7,712 nucleotides of DNA, from NCBI GenBank assembly GCA_041642035.1, contig JBEPXC010000177.1, forward strand, positions 1 through 7,712, written 5' to 3'. Position numbers and translations under genes: made by a program. Of this stretch, positions 6,584-7,712 are shown piece by piece. Under the pieces are notes generated by a model. The model had not been told where the DNA came from, did not search any database, and was given only the letters and a program-made list of their open reading frames with translations. The first letter of the stretch is position 1. Each line of letters opens with the position of its first letter. The DNA comes from SKVR01 sp041642035 (GTDB lineage Bacteria; Bacteroidota; Bacteroidia; Bacteroidales; UBA7960).

Positions 6584-7712
6584 ATGAAAAAATTCGTTAC
6601 TCCGTTACTGTATAGTGTATTACTGCTTATTTCTTTTACCGCCTTTTCGCAGCCCATCGCCAGCGATCGGGTACAAAAATATGCGGTTGATTTCATGAAC
6701 ACCCATGGTGGCGTAAAATCGTCTGGCGAATCTAAAATTACTCCATTCCAGGTATCGGAGGATGCGCTAACGGTGTATACCTATGTGGTCAATCTCCAGC
6801 CCCAGGGGTGGGTGTTGATGTCGGCCGATGAAAAGGTAGAGCCGGTATTAGCCTACTCTGAAGAAGGTCGGTTTTCTTCGGATGAGATTCAGCATTTACC
6901 TTTTTATTTCTGGTTCGATGCCTACAAAGAGCAAATCAGGGAAATTGTAGCCTCCAATCAGTTGGAGAAGAACACAGGATGGCAACAAATGACCAAATCA
7001 GAAAAAGCAACAGCCATTGAACCTATAATCCAGGTGAAATGGAATCAGAATAAAGGCTGGAACGATTACTGTCCTGAAGATGCCGCCGGTCCCGGAGGAA
7101 GAGCCTATGCCGGTTGTGTAGCGGTGGCAATGGCCCAGAACATGAGCGTTTTTGGCTATCCCACCATAGGCAGAGGGTCTAAAACTTACGTTTCCAACTA
7201 TGGGTCGTTGACAGCAAATTTTGGTGATACTTATTATAACTGGGATTCGACACAAACCAGCTCTGCCAACGAGCATAGCGCCCTGATTTTATACCATCTG
7301 GGCATCGCCGTTGAAATGAATTACACCGGAGATGGCTCAGGTGCTTTTTCGCATAATGTACCTGGCGCCATCAAATCCTATTTCGACTACTCCAAAGAGG
7401 CCAGAATGATTGCCCGCAAGGACTATGAAGAGGAAGAATGGGCCGATATTTTAGCCGGTGAACTCCTGCAGGGAAGAGCAGTATACTATGCCGGCAATGC
7501 CAATAATAACCAGGCCGGACATGCTTTTAATCTCGACGGAATGGACGCAAGTGGTCGTTTCCATTTTAATTGGGGATGGGGTGGATCCTATAACGGTTAT
7601 TTTTATCTCAATGCCCTTAATCCCGGCAGCAGCAACGATTTTTCATCCAACCAGGATGCTATTATAAATTTCAAGCCTCGCAATCATGCCCCACAGGATA
7701 TCAATCTTTCCA
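6584..7712 (+). CDS. Secreted C10-family (streptopain-type) cysteine peptidase, 3' end outside window
   Basis: The frame opens at the ATG at 6584 and is still open at the right edge (376 residues visible). It encodes a signal peptide MKKFVTPLLYSVLLLISFTAFS (residues 1-22), a propeptide of the streptopain/Spi type (about 25-145, with the hallmark GWVLMSADEKVEPVLAYSEE at 75-94), then the C10 catalytic domain. The nucleophile is Cys178 in GCVAVAMAQ, the catalytic histidine is His313 in GHAFNLDG, and the family Asn-Trp-Gly-Trp motif follows (NWGWGG, 329-334). The propeptide normally blocks the active site until it is cleaved. After the catalytic domain (end near 365) the chain continues with NHAPQDINLS, which resembles the first strand of cadherin-like repeats, so an extra C-terminal domain and possibly a type IX secretion signal should follow. 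No clear Shine-Dalgarno site precedes the start. Related enzymes include SpeB and interpain A. All key residues are present, so an active enzyme is expected; the substrate is unknown. Confidence 0.95.
   Translation, partial: MKKFVTPLLYSVLLLISFTAFSQPIASDRVQKYAVDFMNTHGGVKSSGESKITPFQVSEDALTVYTYVVNLQPQGWVLMSADEKVEPVLAYSEEGRFSSDEIQHLPFYFWFDAYKEQIREIVASNQLEKNTGWQQMTKSEKATAIEPIIQVKWNQNKGWNDYCPEDAAGPGGRAYAGCVAVAMAQNMSVFGYPTIGRGSKTYVSNYGSLTANFGDTYYNWDSTQTSSANEHSALILYHLGIAVEMNYTGDGSGAFSHNVPGAIKSYFDYSKEARMIARKDYEEEEWADILAGELLQGRAVYYAGNANNNQAGHAFNLDGMDASGRFHFNWGWGGSYNGYFYLNALNPGSSNDFSSNQDAIINFKPRNHAPQDINLS

Noticed and set aside
6998..7276. A 92-codon minus-strand frame
   Set aside because: It is antisense to the catalytic domain of the C10 peptidase around the active-site cysteine; no independent support.
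7458..7667. A 69-codon plus-strand frame
   Set aside because: It is an out-of-frame shadow within the C10 peptidase frame, which carries the conserved histidine and tryptophan motifs over the same bases.

Overview
The window looks like a chromosomal segment of a marine or gut-type Bacteroidota (Bacteroidetes). The evidence is a SusC/SusD outer-membrane uptake pair, a Bacteroidota-style lipoprotein signal, A-rich 5' leaders without clear Shine-Dalgarno sites, a C10 (streptopain-type) peptidase with its propeptide, and moderate GC content with AT-rich intergenic DNA. I cannot name a genus.

Layout, left to right. (1) Positions 1-204, minus strand: the first 68 codons of a secreted protein of unknown function, cut by the window edge. 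(2) Positions 205-425: non-coding, with a strong intrinsic terminator (367-405) oriented for the minus strand. (3) Positions 426-5099, minus strand: a two-gene operon read as susC-like then susD-like, with only a short gap between them. It encodes a TonB-dependent outer-membrane transporter and its surface lipoprotein lid. (4) Positions 5100-5786: about 690 bases without a convincing gene, separating two divergent transcription units. This gap holds an A-rich leader, three (plus a distant fourth) TGCATTA repeats, a perfect 10-bp palindrome and a long imperfect inverted repeat. (5) Positions 5787-6524, plus strand: a 245-residue exported protein of unknown function. (6) Positions 6584 to the window end, plus strand: a secreted C10 cysteine peptidase. 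Its catalytic domain is essentially complete, and it then runs into what looks like the start of an extra C-terminal domain.

How the genes may work together (inference): SusC/SusD pairs import oligosaccharides or, in RagA/RagB-like cases, peptides. Nothing in the window is a glycan-degrading enzyme, whereas a secreted peptidase is divergently transcribed next door, so a protein or peptide diet for this locus is a reasonable but unproven reading. The 245-residue protein probably shares a transcript with the peptidase and may be an accessory factor. I did not find a clearly novel system. The most interesting items are the unknown partner of the peptidase and the structured, repeat-bearing divergent intergenic region.
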